Position numbers and translations under genes: made by a program. This document shows, piece after piece, positions 26,568-35,687 of a stretch of DNA of 64,000 nt. The stretch comes from Microthrixaceae bacterium (lineage in GTDB: Bacteria; Actinomycetota; Acidimicrobiia; Acidimicrobiales; Iamiaceae): positions 1-64,000 of the forward strand of contig JADJDU010000011.1 in the NCBI GenBank assembly GCA_016702505.1. Reading direction: 5' to 3'. Every line of letters begins with the position of its first letter. Position 1 is the first letter of the stretch. The notes beneath the pieces are model-generated. The model did no database searches, was not told where the DNA came from, and saw only the letters and a program-made list of their open reading frames with translations.

Positions 26568-27836
26568 TCACATCGGAGACAGCCGGAAGAGGGCCATGGC
26601 GTGTGGCTCGAGGTCGGCTCCCAGGGCGCCGTCTACCACTCCCCCGTCGGCCTGGGCCCACACGTCACGGACCTTCCAGCGGCCCGGGTCGATCCCCACC
26701 TCGGCCAGGTCGGTGTCCACCCGGGTCGGAGCGTCACCGCCGTTCAACAAGGCCACCGCGAACTCTCCGTCGCTGAGCGGGCGGACCCACACCTGGACCC
26801 CGGCATCATCACGAACCCGGCGGGCCTGACGGCCGAGGGGGTCCTGGTCGATGGCGATCACCTCAGGGTTGGACAGGGCCGCCAGCACTCCGGGGGTGAC
26901 CTTGTCCAAGTCGGTGCCGATCATCAGCGGTGCCGCCAACATGGCCCACATGCCTACGTGAGACCGGGCCTCCACATCGGTGAGGGGCCCGTTGCCGACC
27001 TGCAACATGTCGGGGTCGTTCCAGCTACCCGGCTCGGCATAGGGGTGAAGGTCGGCCTGGCTGTTGATGATGGTGGCGATGGATGCCCACATCGGCAGGA
27101 TGTCCGAGGTGGTGCGCCACATGTTGGCGATGCCCGGCGCCCACTTCCACGGCTCGTTCCGCCCGTACTCGGAAATGCTGTAGACGATCGGCCGATCGAG
27201 GCGCTTCAGCTCGTCCCTCATGTGGGCGAAGGCAGTTTCGGGCTCGAGCCCGTCGACCTCGTCTGCACCACACCAGTCGTACTTGAGGTAGTCGACGCCG
27301 ATGTCGGCCAGCATCTCGGCGTCCTGGCGCTCATGACCGAGCGACCCCAACCCGGTGGCGGGGTAGTCATCCCATTGCATGGCACAGGTCTCGCTGCCCG
27401 GCGACAGGTACAGGCCGAAGCGGAGGCCCTTGTCGTGGATGTAGTCGGCCAGGTCGGCCAGGCCCGAACTGAACCGCTCGGGGTCCGGTACAAGCGCTCC
27501 CTCCGAGTTGCGCTCCGGCGCCTGCCAGCAGTCGTCGACCACCACATAGCGGTAACCGAGGTCGTCGAGGCCGTGGCGCACGATGGCATCGGCGGCCCGC
27601 TTCACCACGTCTTCGTTCAGGTCGTAGCAGCGGACCTGGTTCCAGCTGTTCCAACCCATGGGCGGCGTGGCCGCCAAGGTCTCCGCGTCGGGACCGTCCG
27701 AGTTTGCGGGTTCGGTGGTCGATGACGAGGCCGGCGCGGTGGTTGCAGGTCGATCCCCGTTGTCTTCGCCCGTGCCGCAAGCTCCGACCAGGGCGGTCAG
27801 CGCCAGGGCGATACCCACGATCTTCTTGGTTGCCAC
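26568..27836 (-). CDS. GH27 alpha-galactosidase-type lipoprotein
   Basis: Glycoside hydrolase family 27 enzyme, 422 residues, hydrolysing alpha-linked galactosides or related sugars by retention. A signal peptide with lipobox LVGAC (lipid-modified C20) and a Thr/Ser linker place it on the outer membrane face. The catalytic barrel starts at TPPMGWNSWN; the nucleophile is D187 in YLKYDWC and the acid/base D274 in SWNDPDML. A C-terminal beta domain (about 335-422) follows. The start is the GTG at 27836, after lepA (66 bp gap) and before hrcA, a position with no obvious functional link. Confidence 0.92.
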   Translation of the reverse strand: MATKKIVGIALALTALVGACGTGEDNGDRPATTAPASSSTTEPANSDGPDAETLAATPPMGWNSWNQVRCYDLNEDVVKRAADAIVRHGLDDLGYRYVVVDDCWQAPERNSEGALVPDPERFSSGLADLADYIHDKGLRFGLYLSPGSETCAMQWDDYPATGLGSLGHERQDAEMLADIGVDYLKYDWCGADEVDGLEPETAFAHMRDELKRLDRPIVYSISEYGRNEPWKWAPGIANMWRTTSDILPMWASIATIINSQADLHPYAEPGSWNDPDMLQVGNGPLTDVEARSHVGMWAMLAAPLMIGTDLDKVTPGVLAALSNPEVIAIDQDPLGRQARRVRDDAGVQVWVRPLSDGEFAVALLNGGDAPTRVDTDLAEVGIDPGRWKVRDVWAQADGGVVDGALGADLEPHAMALFRLSPM

Positions 27837-27902
27837 GGTTGTCGGCTCCTTGGAGGTAGGTCGTGTAGGCGTCGCCAGGGCGGGCCCACCGGCGGGTCGA
27901 CT

Positions 27903-29687
27903 TCAGTCCTCGAGCTTGAGGGCACTCACGAAGGCTTCCTGGGGGACTTCGACTCGGCCGATGTTCTTCATCTTCTTCTTGCCCTCCTTCTGTTTCTCGA
28001 GGAGCTTGCGCTTGCGGGTGATGTCACCGCCGTAGCATTTGGCCAGCACGTCCTTGCGCTTGGCCTTGACGGTCTGGCGAGCGATGATCCGCCCACCGAT
28101 GGCCGCCTGGATCGGCACGTCGAACATCTGGCGGGGGATCAGCTCACGGAGCTTCTCGCACATCTTGCGCCCGTAGTCGTCGGCCTTGTCCTTGTGGATG
28201 ATCATGGAGAAGGCATCCACCGGCGTCGAGTTCAACAAGACGTCGACGCGCACCAGCTTGGACATGCGGTAACCGGCGGGCTCGTAGTCGAGGCTGGCGT
28301 AGCCCTGGGTGCGGCTCTTGAGCTGATCGAAGAAGTCGGTGACCACCTCGGCCAGGGGGATCTTGTAGCGCAGCTCCACCCGCTCAGGCGACAGATACTC
28401 GAGCTTGTCCATCTCACCGCGCCTGGTCTGGCACAGGTCCATGATGGTGCCGGTGTAGTTGGACGGGGTGAGGATGGTCACGTCGAACCACGGTTCCTCG
28501 ATGCCCTCCACCTCGCTCATGTTGGGCATGGCCGAGGGGTTGTCGACCTCCACGATCGAGCCATCGGTCTTGTGGACGAGGTAGGCCACGCTGGGCGCGG
28601 TGGCGATGAGGCTCAGGTCGTACTCACGCTCGAGCCGTTCACGGATGATCTCCATGTGCAACAGCCCCAGGAAACCGCACCGGAAGCCGAACCCCAGCGC
28701 CCCCGAGGTCTCGGGTTCGAAGGTGATGCTGGCATCTGAGAGCCGCATCTTGTCCAACGCCTCGCGCAGGTCGGGGAATTGGTCTCCGTCGATCGGGTAG
28801 ATCCCACAGAACACCATCGGCTTGGGGTCCTGGTAGCCCGACAGCGGCTCGGCCGCTCCATCCTTGACGGTGGTGACCGTCTCGCCGGAACGAGCCTCGG
28901 CCACGTCTTTGATACCGGCGATCAGATACCCGGTCTCACCGGGGCCCAACTCCTTCACCGGGCTCGGCTCGGGGAGACGGACCCCGACCTCGTCGGCCTC
29001 ATAGGTGGCTCCAGCCTGCATGAACCTGAGCTTGTCGCCGGTGCGCAGCCGCCCGTTCATGACCCGTACCGACGACACCACGCCGCGGTACTGGTCGAAG
29101 TGCGAGTCGAAGATGAGGGCCTGGAGCGGCGACTCGGGGTCTCCGGCTGGGGCCGGGATGCGTTCGATCACGGCGTCGAGCAGTTCGGGGACCCCCTCGC
29201 CGGTCTTGGCGCTGATGCGCAAGACCTCAGAGGCCGGGATCCCCAGCACCGTCTCGATCTCGGCCGCGTAAAGATCCGGATCGGCTGCAGGCAGATCGAT
29301 TTTGTTGAGACAGGCCACGATCTCCAGATCGTTCTCCAACGCCAGATAGCAGTTGGCCAAGGTCTGGGCCTCTATGCCCTGGGCGGCGTCGACCAGCAAG
29401 ATCACCCCCTCGCATGCGGCCAAGGACCGGCTCACCTCGTAGCCGAAGTCGACGTGACCGGGGGTGTCGATCAGGTTCAGGACGTGATCCCGGTAGTTCA
29501 GCCGGACCGACTGGAGCTTGATGGTGATGCCCCGTTCCCGCTCGAGGTCCATCGAGTCGAGGTACTGGGCGCGCATCTCCCGCTCGTTGACGGCGCCACA
29601 CACCTCGAGGATGCGGTCGCTGAGCGTGGTCTTGCCGTGATCGATGTGGGCGATAACGCTCAGCGAACGGATCTTGGAGAGGTCCAT
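27903..29687 (-). CDS. lepA: Elongation factor 4 (LepA)
   Basis: Ribosome-associated GTPase (EF4/LepA), 594 residues. The G domain has AHIDHGKTTLSDR (G1), the RGITIK switch I, DTPGHVDFG (G3), NKIDLPAAD (G4) and domain II/III sequences (GETGYLIAGIKD, ITFEPETSGALGFGFRCGFLGLLHMEII), with the LepA-specific C-terminal domain (KRKDVLAKCYGGDITRKRKLLEKQKEGKKKMK) complete. The ATG at 29687 gives MDLSKIRSLSVIAHID. It is divergent from rpsT, an arrangement that recurs in other actinobacteria. Confidence 0.97.
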   Translation of the reverse strand: MDLSKIRSLSVIAHIDHGKTTLSDRILEVCGAVNEREMRAQYLDSMDLERERGITIKLQSVRLNYRDHVLNLIDTPGHVDFGYEVSRSLAACEGVILLVDAAQGIEAQTLANCYLALENDLEIVACLNKIDLPAADPDLYAAEIETVLGIPASEVLRISAKTGEGVPELLDAVIERIPAPAGDPESPLQALIFDSHFDQYRGVVSSVRVMNGRLRTGDKLRFMQAGATYEADEVGVRLPEPSPVKELGPGETGYLIAGIKDVAEARSGETVTTVKDGAAEPLSGYQDPKPMVFCGIYPIDGDQFPDLREALDKMRLSDASITFEPETSGALGFGFRCGFLGLLHMEIIRERLEREYDLSLIATAPSVAYLVHKTDGSIVEVDNPSAMPNMSEVEGIEEPWFDVTILTPSNYTGTIMDLCQTRRGEMDKLEYLSPERVELRYKIPLAEVVTDFFDQLKSRTQGYASLDYEPAGYRMSKLVRVDVLLNSTPVDAFSMIIHKDKADDYGRKMCEKLRELIPRQMFDVPIQAAIGGRIIARQTVKAKRKDVLAKCYGGDITRKRKLLEKQKEGKKKMKNIGRVEVPQEAFVSALKLED

Positions 29688-29949
29688 CGGGGCCTTCGGG
29701 ACTGTGGGGTGGAACGGTTCACGCTACCGGTGCGTGACCGGGCACGACCAACGCAGTTCGGTCCTGTCCGATGGGTCCGGTCGTCCTCGCTGCGATGGTG
29801 ATCAGACCGTGGCTTCGCCTCGGTTAGACCATGCTGTGCCCAGGGGTCGGCTCGCAATTGGCTCGCCTCCGTAGCGTCGGTTGGAAGGTTCGGCCCCCCT
29901 ACCGCTAGCCTGTCCCAGCTTTCGCACGACCCTTTGGAGCCCAGGCACC

Positions 29950-30219
29950 GTGGCCAACATCAAGAGCCAGATCAAGCGCAACCGTCAGAACGAGAAGCGT
30001 CGCGTCGCCAACAAGGCCGTGCGCTCCGAGCTGCGTACCCGCACCAAGTCCGCCCTGTCTGCTGCCGAGTCCGGCGCCGACAACACCGCCGAGGCCACCA
30101 GCGCCGCCATGAAGCGCATCGACAAGGCCGCCAACAAGGGCGTGATCCACAAGAACGCCGCCGCCCGACGCAAGTCTCGGCTGGCCAAGCGCGTCAACGC
30201 CGCCTCGGCCGCCCAGTAA
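29950..30219 (+). CDS. rpsT: 30S ribosomal protein S20
   Basis: Primary 16S rRNA-binding protein of the small subunit, 89 residues, starting at GTG 29950: VANIKSQIKRNRQNEKRRVANKAVRSE pattern, Lys/Arg- and Ala-rich three-helix bundle. Length is normal for S20. The 262 bp to the divergent lepA hold the promoters of both; no clear -10/-35 can be asserted. A hairpin terminator follows at 30256-30284. Confidence 0.97.
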   Translation: MANIKSQIKRNRQNEKRRVANKAVRSELRTRTKSALSAAESGADNTAEATSAAMKRIDKAANKGVIHKNAAARRKSRLAKRVNAASAAQ

Positions 30220-30255
30220 CCAGCACCGCCGGGTCCGTCCCGGCTGGTTTCGGTC

Positions 30256-30284
30256 ACGCCCCGTCGCCTCCCGGCCCGGGGCGT
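30256..30284 (+). terminator. rpsT terminator hairpin
   Basis: Arms ACGCCCCG (30256-30263) and CGGGGCGT (30277-30284) around a 13-nt loop, followed by TTGCCGTTTT. It lies 36 bp past the rpsT stop and before the convergent holA. Confidence 0.75.
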
Positions 30285-30357
30285 TTGCCGTTTTCGAGTG
30301 ACCCGGAGCCGACCCGACTAGCCGACGACTAGCCGACGATGGGCCGGAGCGTCCCGA

Positions 30358-31374
30358 TCAGCGTCCGGAGCGAGCCAGTCGGGCCAGGCGAGCCACCAGG
30401 ACCTCCATGACCAACTCACCAGGCCAGGCCCGGGCGCCTCGCAGGTCGACGTCGGCAGCGGCCACCAGCTCCACCGATCTCCTGACACCACTGGAGCCGA
30501 GCCTGGACAGTTGGGCCATGGCCTTTTTGGCCGGATAGGTGGAGCCCTTGAGCCCCAGCACCGCGGCAGCGTCCTTCTCGTTGCGGGCACCGGCACCGTC
30601 GAGCTTGAGCATGCGCAGGTAGTGGGACTGGATGGTGGCCATGATGGCCAGGGGGTGACGATCTCCTCCCCGCATCATCCGGTGCAATTGGTCAAGGGCC
30701 CCGGCCGCGTCGCCTCGGTCGATGGCATCGGTCAGATCCCAGGGGGCCACCCCTCCCGAGGGACCGAGGAGCGGTGCCACCTGGTCGACGCCGAGACGAG
30801 TACCGGGCGGGAAAGCCCCCTTGAGCCTGGTGGTCAGCTCGACGATGCCGCCGGCGTCGTCTCCCAACGAGTCGACGATCAGGCGCACGGCCCGGGAATC
30901 CACGTCGAGCCCGGCTTCGGCCAACTGGTTTGGTACCCAGGCGTCGAGCTTGCCCGACGGAGACGGATCCACGACCTCGCCACCGGCCGCCTTGATGGCC
31001 TTGGTCAGGGCCTGGGGTACGGCCGGCTTGGCCGACACCGACGCCCCGGTGTCGGTGGGCTTGACCGGCTTCTCCCACACCAGGACCACCGTGGTGGACT
31101 CGAGGGGGTTGTCCAGGTAGCTCACCAGTTCGGCCACGTCCTCACCCTTGGAGAAGCGGCCGAAGCGGCGGACCACCACGATCCTGCGATCGGTGAGGAA
31201 CGGGATCGTTTGAGCGGCGTCTATGGCGGCACCAAGCGTGGTGGTGTCGAGGTCGAACTCGTCCACCAACAGCGATCGGTCCCCACCGGCCACCAGCTCG
31301 TCGAGCAGCCGGCTCAGCGCCTCACCACGCAAGATGTCGTCGCTTCCCTTGATGAGGTGGACGGGAGCGCTCAC
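30358..31374 (-). CDS. holA: DNA polymerase III subunit delta
   Basis: Clamp-loader subunit that opens the beta clamp, 338 residues. AAA-like N-terminal domain (VHLIKGSDDILRGEALSRLLDEL, then RRIVVVRRFGRF), middle lid and C-terminal collar domain (WDLTDAIDRGDAAGALDQLHRMM, ILATIQSHYLRMLKLDGA type) match HolA; no Walker A is expected in delta. The GTG at 31374 overlaps the TGA of the preceding gene as GTGA, so translation is coupled to the comEA-comEC-DHPS-like operon, as in many actinobacteria where holA follows comEC. Confidence 0.9.
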   Translation of the reverse strand: MSAPVHLIKGSDDILRGEALSRLLDELVAGGDRSLLVDEFDLDTTTLGAAIDAAQTIPFLTDRRIVVVRRFGRFSKGEDVAELVSYLDNPLESTTVVLVWEKPVKPTDTGASVSAKPAVPQALTKAIKAAGGEVVDPSPSGKLDAWVPNQLAEAGLDVDSRAVRLIVDSLGDDAGGIVELTTRLKGAFPPGTRLGVDQVAPLLGPSGGVAPWDLTDAIDRGDAAGALDQLHRMMRGGDRHPLAIMATIQSHYLRMLKLDGAGARNEKDAAAVLGLKGSTYPAKKAMAQLSRLGSSGVRRSVELVAAADVDLRGARAWPGELVMEVLVARLARLARSGR

Positions 31375-32030
31375 CGCCCTCCCTCCCCAACCGCGCCAAC
31401 CCGGCCGGCCCCGGCCAGGGCGTCGAGAACCGCCTCAACTCGCTGGACCCGCACCGGGTCGGCATTTCGGATGGTTGCCACCCCCATGTCGAACAGAGCT
31501 GTGAGCGCACCCAACTCCCACCCGGCGTCGTTGTCGCCGACCACCGATGCGGACGAGTTGAGGCAGGCTCCCACCCGGCTACCGGGGCTGCGCTCCATCA
31601 GCGCCCGGGCTTGGGCCACCACGTCACGGCCGGGACCGACCTCGAACACCACCTGCGCGAGGTCCACGCCGGCCTGCTCGAGCCAACCACCCACATCGGT
31701 CGCGTCGCCTGCGCACCCGACTTGGACCAGAGCCCACACCTCGGAGCTAACCACCGTCACCAACTCGCCGACAGCGCGGTCTACCCCATCGACCACTACC
31801 AGCCGCGCCCCCGAGTCGAGTGCGGAGCGGAGGTTGACGACGTCACCGCCGACCAAACCGACAGAACCGGTGTGACGACAGACGGCCTCGGTCACGACCG
31901 TGCGGACCTGATCGCTGGTGAGGCCAGCAACATCGACCATCAGGACCTGGTCTTGGGATCGGGGTTCGGGGTGCAACACCAGGGTCTGTCCACCCCCGAC
32001 GAGACGGGGTAGAGAAGGCGAGCGGGTCAC
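31371..32030 (-). CDS. Dihydropteroate-synthase-like protein, function unknown
   Basis: A 219-residue protein starting at GTG 32030 (VTRSPSLPRL), which overlaps the comEC stop as GTGA and whose own stop overlaps the holA start in the same way. Barrel-like alternation (LVLHPEPRSQDQVLMVDVAGL, VGLVGGDVVNLRSALDSGARLVVVDG, DLAQVVFEVGPGRDVVAQA) and the ending FDMGVATIRNADPVRVQRVEAVLDAL resemble the pterin-binding DHPS superfamily, but the folate-site motifs are not evident and it is shorter than DHPS (about 270). The family assignment is tentative. Its place between comEC and holA is the firmest fact. Confidence 0.65.
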   Translation of the reverse strand: MTRSPSLPRLVGGGQTLVLHPEPRSQDQVLMVDVAGLTSDQVRTVVTEAVCRHTGSVGLVGGDVVNLRSALDSGARLVVVDGVDRAVGELVTVVSSEVWALVQVGCAGDATDVGGWLEQAGVDLAQVVFEVGPGRDVVAQARALMERSPGSRVGACLNSSASVVGDNDAGWELGALTALFDMGVATIRNADPVRVQRVEAVLDALAGAGRVGAVGEGGR

Positions 32031-33955
32031 CGCCCGACCATACCCGTCACCCGAACCGGCTCGTCCCGCCCGGGCCCGACGGAGATGCGCAGTGTGCCTA
32101 TGGTGACGATCACCGCCTGGTCGAGTCGGTCGCGGCTCACCACCCTGCCCACCGACCACCGATGCCGAAGGGCTCCTTCCATCTCGTGGTCGTGGGTAGG
32201 CATCACGGCCACGTCGATTCGTCGCACTCCGGCGCGACGGAGGGCCGCCAGCGTGTCGGGCGGATCGGCACCACCGTCGAACACCACCACGGTCGCCCCG
32301 CCACCCCGGTGTAGGACTACACCGGGGGTCGGGAAGGTGCGCGCTGGCGGGTTGCGCAGGGCAAGGGCTGGCATCATCACCGCTCCCACCACAGATACTG
32401 CAGCCACCCGACGGATGGAGGTTGGCCAGCCTCGGCGGCGACCTGCCAGCACCAGCGCTACCGCGGTGGTGCTGATCACCGCTGCTCGACCGTTCAGCTC
32501 ACCCAGGGGCAGCCGAGCCGAGACCCGGGCGACCCCCGCCACCCATTCGATGGCTAGTTCGGTCGGACGATGGAGCCACGACCCCATCGCCGCTCCGAAC
32601 CCACCGGGTACGACGCTGTCGGCCAACCCCGCTACGACGCCGGCGGGCAGACCCCAGACGGTCACCAGCCCGGCGACGGGGCCAGCAGCGAGGTTGGCGG
32701 GCACCGACACCACCGGAACACCACCGAAACGCACGATCAACAAGGGAGCCACCGCCAACTGAGCAGCCACGGTAACGGCCAGCGCCTGACTGAAGACTTC
32801 GGGTCCGGGAAGCAGCCGGGCCAGCGGGCGCGCTCCCAACACGATCCCGGCGGTGGCCGCCACCGATAACTGAAATCCCACCGAGTGGACCAGGAGCGGG
32901 TCGATCACGATGAGCGCCGCCACAGCCAGGGCCATGACCCGTAGCGGTGCCGACGGCCGCCCGGCCAAGCCAGCACTGACCGCGATGGCAGCCATAGCCG
33001 AAGCCCGCAAGATCGAGGGCTCGAACCGGGTGACCAGTGCGAAGGTTGCGATCACGGTCATGGTCACCACCCACCTGGCCCCGAGCGGTAGGCGACCCTT
33101 GAGGCGGGGTCAACAACACCAGCAGGTAGGCCACGTTGGAGCCCGACACCACCAGCAGGTGGCTAAGGCCTGCCCCGCGGAAGTCGTCTTCGACCGGCGC
33201 CGACAAGCCGGACTGGTCTCCCAGCACGAAACCGCCGTAGAGGGAACGGGCTGGTTCCCCCATGGTGTCGGCTCCACGTTGCAACAACCGTCGGAACCGG
33301 TTGGCACCCCGCCACGGCCATGCCCCTCGGTCGTGGGCTTCGGCACGACTGACGCTGAGCCTGGCCCCCACATGTCGAGGAACCAGCCAGGGGGCATCAG
33401 GTGGGACCGGTTCGATGCGGCCACGCACCGAGATGCGTTCGCCAGCGCGGGCGGACGCGACCGCGCCCGAGGCCGATGCGCTGGCCCGCAGCTCGGCCCG
33501 TTTGCCCCCGACGGCCACGTCGACAGTGGTACCCCAACGCCCGATCCTCGGGTCTGCGACCAGGGTCACCACCCCTCGAAGGAACCGGTAGTCGGCGGTT
33601 GCAGCCCGGACCAGGCCCTTGCTCCCATGGTGGACGCCAGCACCAACCCGGCCAACACCACCAGCCAGGGGCGACGCCCCGCCACAGCCACCACCCCTGC
33701 CGAAACGGCCATGACCATGGGGAACGGGTGAGCCCACCACGCTCCGATGGCCACGGCCAAAGCAAGGCCCACCGCGCCGGCGTCTCCGAGCGATGGCCGC
33801 GGCTGAGGTGATTCGGGAAGCCAGACCGGACCGTGACAATTCGCCGATTCGGGAGCCGAATCCAGCGGCAGGTCCGGCGACGAGTCCAGCGGTGATGTCG
33901 CGCTCGAAGATGGGCCAGAGGCCGAGCCGGCCGGGCCTGTGGGTCCGCTGGTCAT
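32027..33955 (-). pseudogene. comEC: ComEC DNA-uptake channel, two compensating frameshifts
   Basis: ComEC/Rec2 channel for single-stranded DNA in transformation, about 642 residues when joined. From the ATG at 33955 the first frame gives two to three membrane helices (ALAVAIGAWWAHPFPMVMAV, LVVLAGLVLASTMGARAW) and stops at 33566-33568 beside a run of four C (33572-33575). The next frame continues with VVTLVADPRIG, an OB-like domain and the competence motif SHLLVVSGSNVAYLL, to another run of four G (33106-33109). The third segment (same frame as the first) begins LKGRLPLGARWVV, then helices and a shortened metallo-beta-lactamase domain with PTHDHEMEGAL. One base lost and one gained would restore the whole gene. 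Overlap with the next gene is GTGA. Confidence 0.85.
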
Positions 33956-34037
33956 CGCTGGTGACGCAGATGGGACCGCGGCCACGGCCGAGCCGTGCAG
34001 GGTCTCGTCCCGAATGGCCCGACACGGTCGGCCCTGG

Positions 34038-35075
34038 TCACACCGTGACCAGGGGACGGATCTGTTCCAGCTTGGCGTCCCCGATGCCTCGAACGTCGAG
34101 CAGGTCCTCGACCGATTGGAACGGTCCGTTGGCGTCCCGGTGGGCCAGGATCGCGGCCGCCGTGGCCGGCCCCACCCCGGGGAGCGCATCGAGCTGTTCG
34201 GCGGTAGCGGTGTTCAGGTCGAGCGGACCGGCGAGTGCGGCTGTCGCCGATGATCCGGGTGAACCGCCACCAACACCGGCACCACCACCGGACCCTGCAC
34301 CCGAGCCCCCCGAACCCCCCGAAACTACCGACGGGACCTCGACCTCACCTCGACGAGGGATCCAGATTCGTTCTCCGTCGGCGAGGAGGGCAGCCAGGTT
34401 CACCCGGTCCAGGTCGGCTTCGGGTGTGACCCCGCCGGCAGCCCGCACCAGGTCGTCCACCCGCGAGCCGACCGGAAGCCGGTGAACCCCAGGGGCGTTC
34501 ACGGCTCCGGCCGCCTGGACCACCACAGCAGGGACGACAGACGGGTCAGGATCGACCCCACGCTCTGTCTCTGCCTCTGCCTCCGACTCCGACCCCGACG
34601 CGGTCGCCCCGGTCACGGTAGCGGTAGCGGTAGCGGATCTACCCCCGGAGGTCCGATCCGAAGCCCCGCTGGCTCCGGCGGCGGGAAGCACCGACTCGAT
34701 GGGAGCGGGAGCGGGAGCCACCAGCCACCAACCGACACCGACCAGGGCCGTCACCACCAGCGCGGCCATGACGTTCCGGCGCCACCGGCGGATCCCCGAC
34801 CCGGGCATCGCTGGCCAAGTCCAGTCCGACCGATCTGGCCAACTCGATTCGCGTTGGCCCTCGTTCTCGTCGTCTCGTTCTAGGCCCGAGGCAGGCTCGT
34901 GGCGGTGGCCGACCCGAGGCGACGAACCCGTCGGACCGAAGGACCGCTGCCTCCACGCCCGTTCCTCCCAGTAGGCCAGGGCTCGGCTGAACCTGCTCTG
35001 GGTAAAGGTAGGCCGAGGCGGCCCGGCTCCGGTCGACGGCACCGGGCTGGCAGAGTCTCGCAACGGTGAGGCCAT
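34038..35075 (-). CDS. comEA: ComEA competence DNA-binding protein
   Basis: Membrane-anchored DNA receptor for natural transformation, 345 residues. A long cytoplasmic N terminus (1-100, Arg-rich) is followed by one transmembrane helix (about 102-120, VMAALVVTALVGVGWWLV), an SLBB domain (about 185-245, VQAAGAVNAPGVHRLPVGS), a Gly/Ser-rich linker, and two helix-hairpin-helix motifs (about 285-345, LDLNTATAEQLDALPGVGPATAAAI) that bind DNA. The linkers hold simple repeats such as GTAGCG. comEC begins about 80 bp downstream. Confidence 0.93.
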   Translation of the reverse strand: MASPLRDSASPVPSTGAGPPRPTFTQSRFSRALAYWEERAWRQRSFGPTGSSPRVGHRHEPASGLERDDENEGQRESSWPDRSDWTWPAMPGSGIRRWRRNVMAALVVTALVGVGWWLVAPAPAPIESVLPAAGASGASDRTSGGRSATATATVTGATASGSESEAEAETERGVDPDPSVVPAVVVQAAGAVNAPGVHRLPVGSRVDDLVRAAGGVTPEADLDRVNLAALLADGERIWIPRRGEVEVPSVVSGGSGGSGAGSGGGAGVGGGSPGSSATAALAGPLDLNTATAEQLDALPGVGPATAAAILAHRDANGPFQSVEDLLDVRGIGDAKLEQIRPLVTV

Positions 35076-35169
35076 GGCGCCCTCCGAGATCGCTTAGGTC
35101 GACGGGAGCGGGGAAGGCGCCAGCCAGCCCCTACCCCGAGACGTCACCCGTCAACCAATTGGCCTGGGT

Positions 35170-35196
35170 CCGCCGAAAGGCAGAGCCTTCTGTTGG
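35170..35196 (-). repeat. 27-bp dispersed palindrome, copy 2 (terminator-like)
   Basis: Copy of the element at 9424-9450: arms CCGCCGAAAGGC and GCCTTCTGTTGG around AGA, with three mismatched positions. It begins directly after the stop codon (35197-35199) of the minus-strand HExxH gene, where it would act as a terminator. Confidence 0.65.
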
Positions 35197-35598
35197 TCAG
35201 TGGCCTGGGGAACGACCCAGACCGAGAACTCGCCGGGAACGCCAGTCGGCTTCGATCTCGGCGGGGATCCGGCGGTAGGCCGCACCGTGGCCGTACCCCC
35301 GCAGGCGGGCGGCGCCGTAACCCGCCAGGTACCAGACCAGAAACCCGACCACCCCGCGCTCGCGCCACTGACGGACATGCTCGGCCTCGTGGGCCCGTAG
35401 CAATGCGCTGTTGGCGTAGCGACGGCGCACGATCACCAACGAACCCAAGGTCCACGCTGCCGCCCCCCGGGGCACTGGACCCCCGACCCACACACGATGG
35501 TCCGGCGCGGCCTCGACCCACATCGGCAGCCACCGTCGTCGTTCCATCACCGACCAGGCCCCGGGTCGAGAGACCAAGGGGACTCCAATGTGCGCCAA
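35197..35598 (-). CDS. Small HExxH protein (putative metallopeptidase)
   Basis: A 133-residue protein with a zinc-protease core: RAHEAEHVRQW (HEAEH) followed 40 residues later by PAEIEADW, where a third Glu ligand could lie, as in gluzincin-type minimal peptidases. Two hydrophobic stretches (WTLGSLVIV, VVGFLVWYLAGYGAA) may touch the membrane. The TTG at 35598 gives MAHIGVPLVSR; an ATG about 17 codons later (MERRRWLPMW) is an equally good start. The hairpin copy directly after the stop supports a real gene. Substrate unknown, and the peptidase call rests on the motif alone. Confidence 0.6.
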   Translation of the reverse strand: MAHIGVPLVSRPGAWSVMERRRWLPMWVEAAPDHRVWVGGPVPRGAAAWTLGSLVIVRRRYANSALLRAHEAEHVRQWRERGVVGFLVWYLAGYGAARLRGYGHGAAYRRIPAEIEADWRSRRVLGLGRSPGH

Positions 35599-35687
35599 GA
35601 AATCGACGCGCCAATGTCACAGCTCAGCACGGCAAAGTTCCCTCCGGTGGTGGACGAGGCGAGGCGAGGCGAGCGGTCCCCAGCGTC

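Noticed and set aside
33560..33580. Programmed -1 frameshifting in comEC as the main explanation
   Set aside because: A slip at GAG-GGG is possible, but the second, +1 site has no slippery codon pair and both changes lie in G/C runs, as does the one in the acylase gene. Sequence error is simpler.
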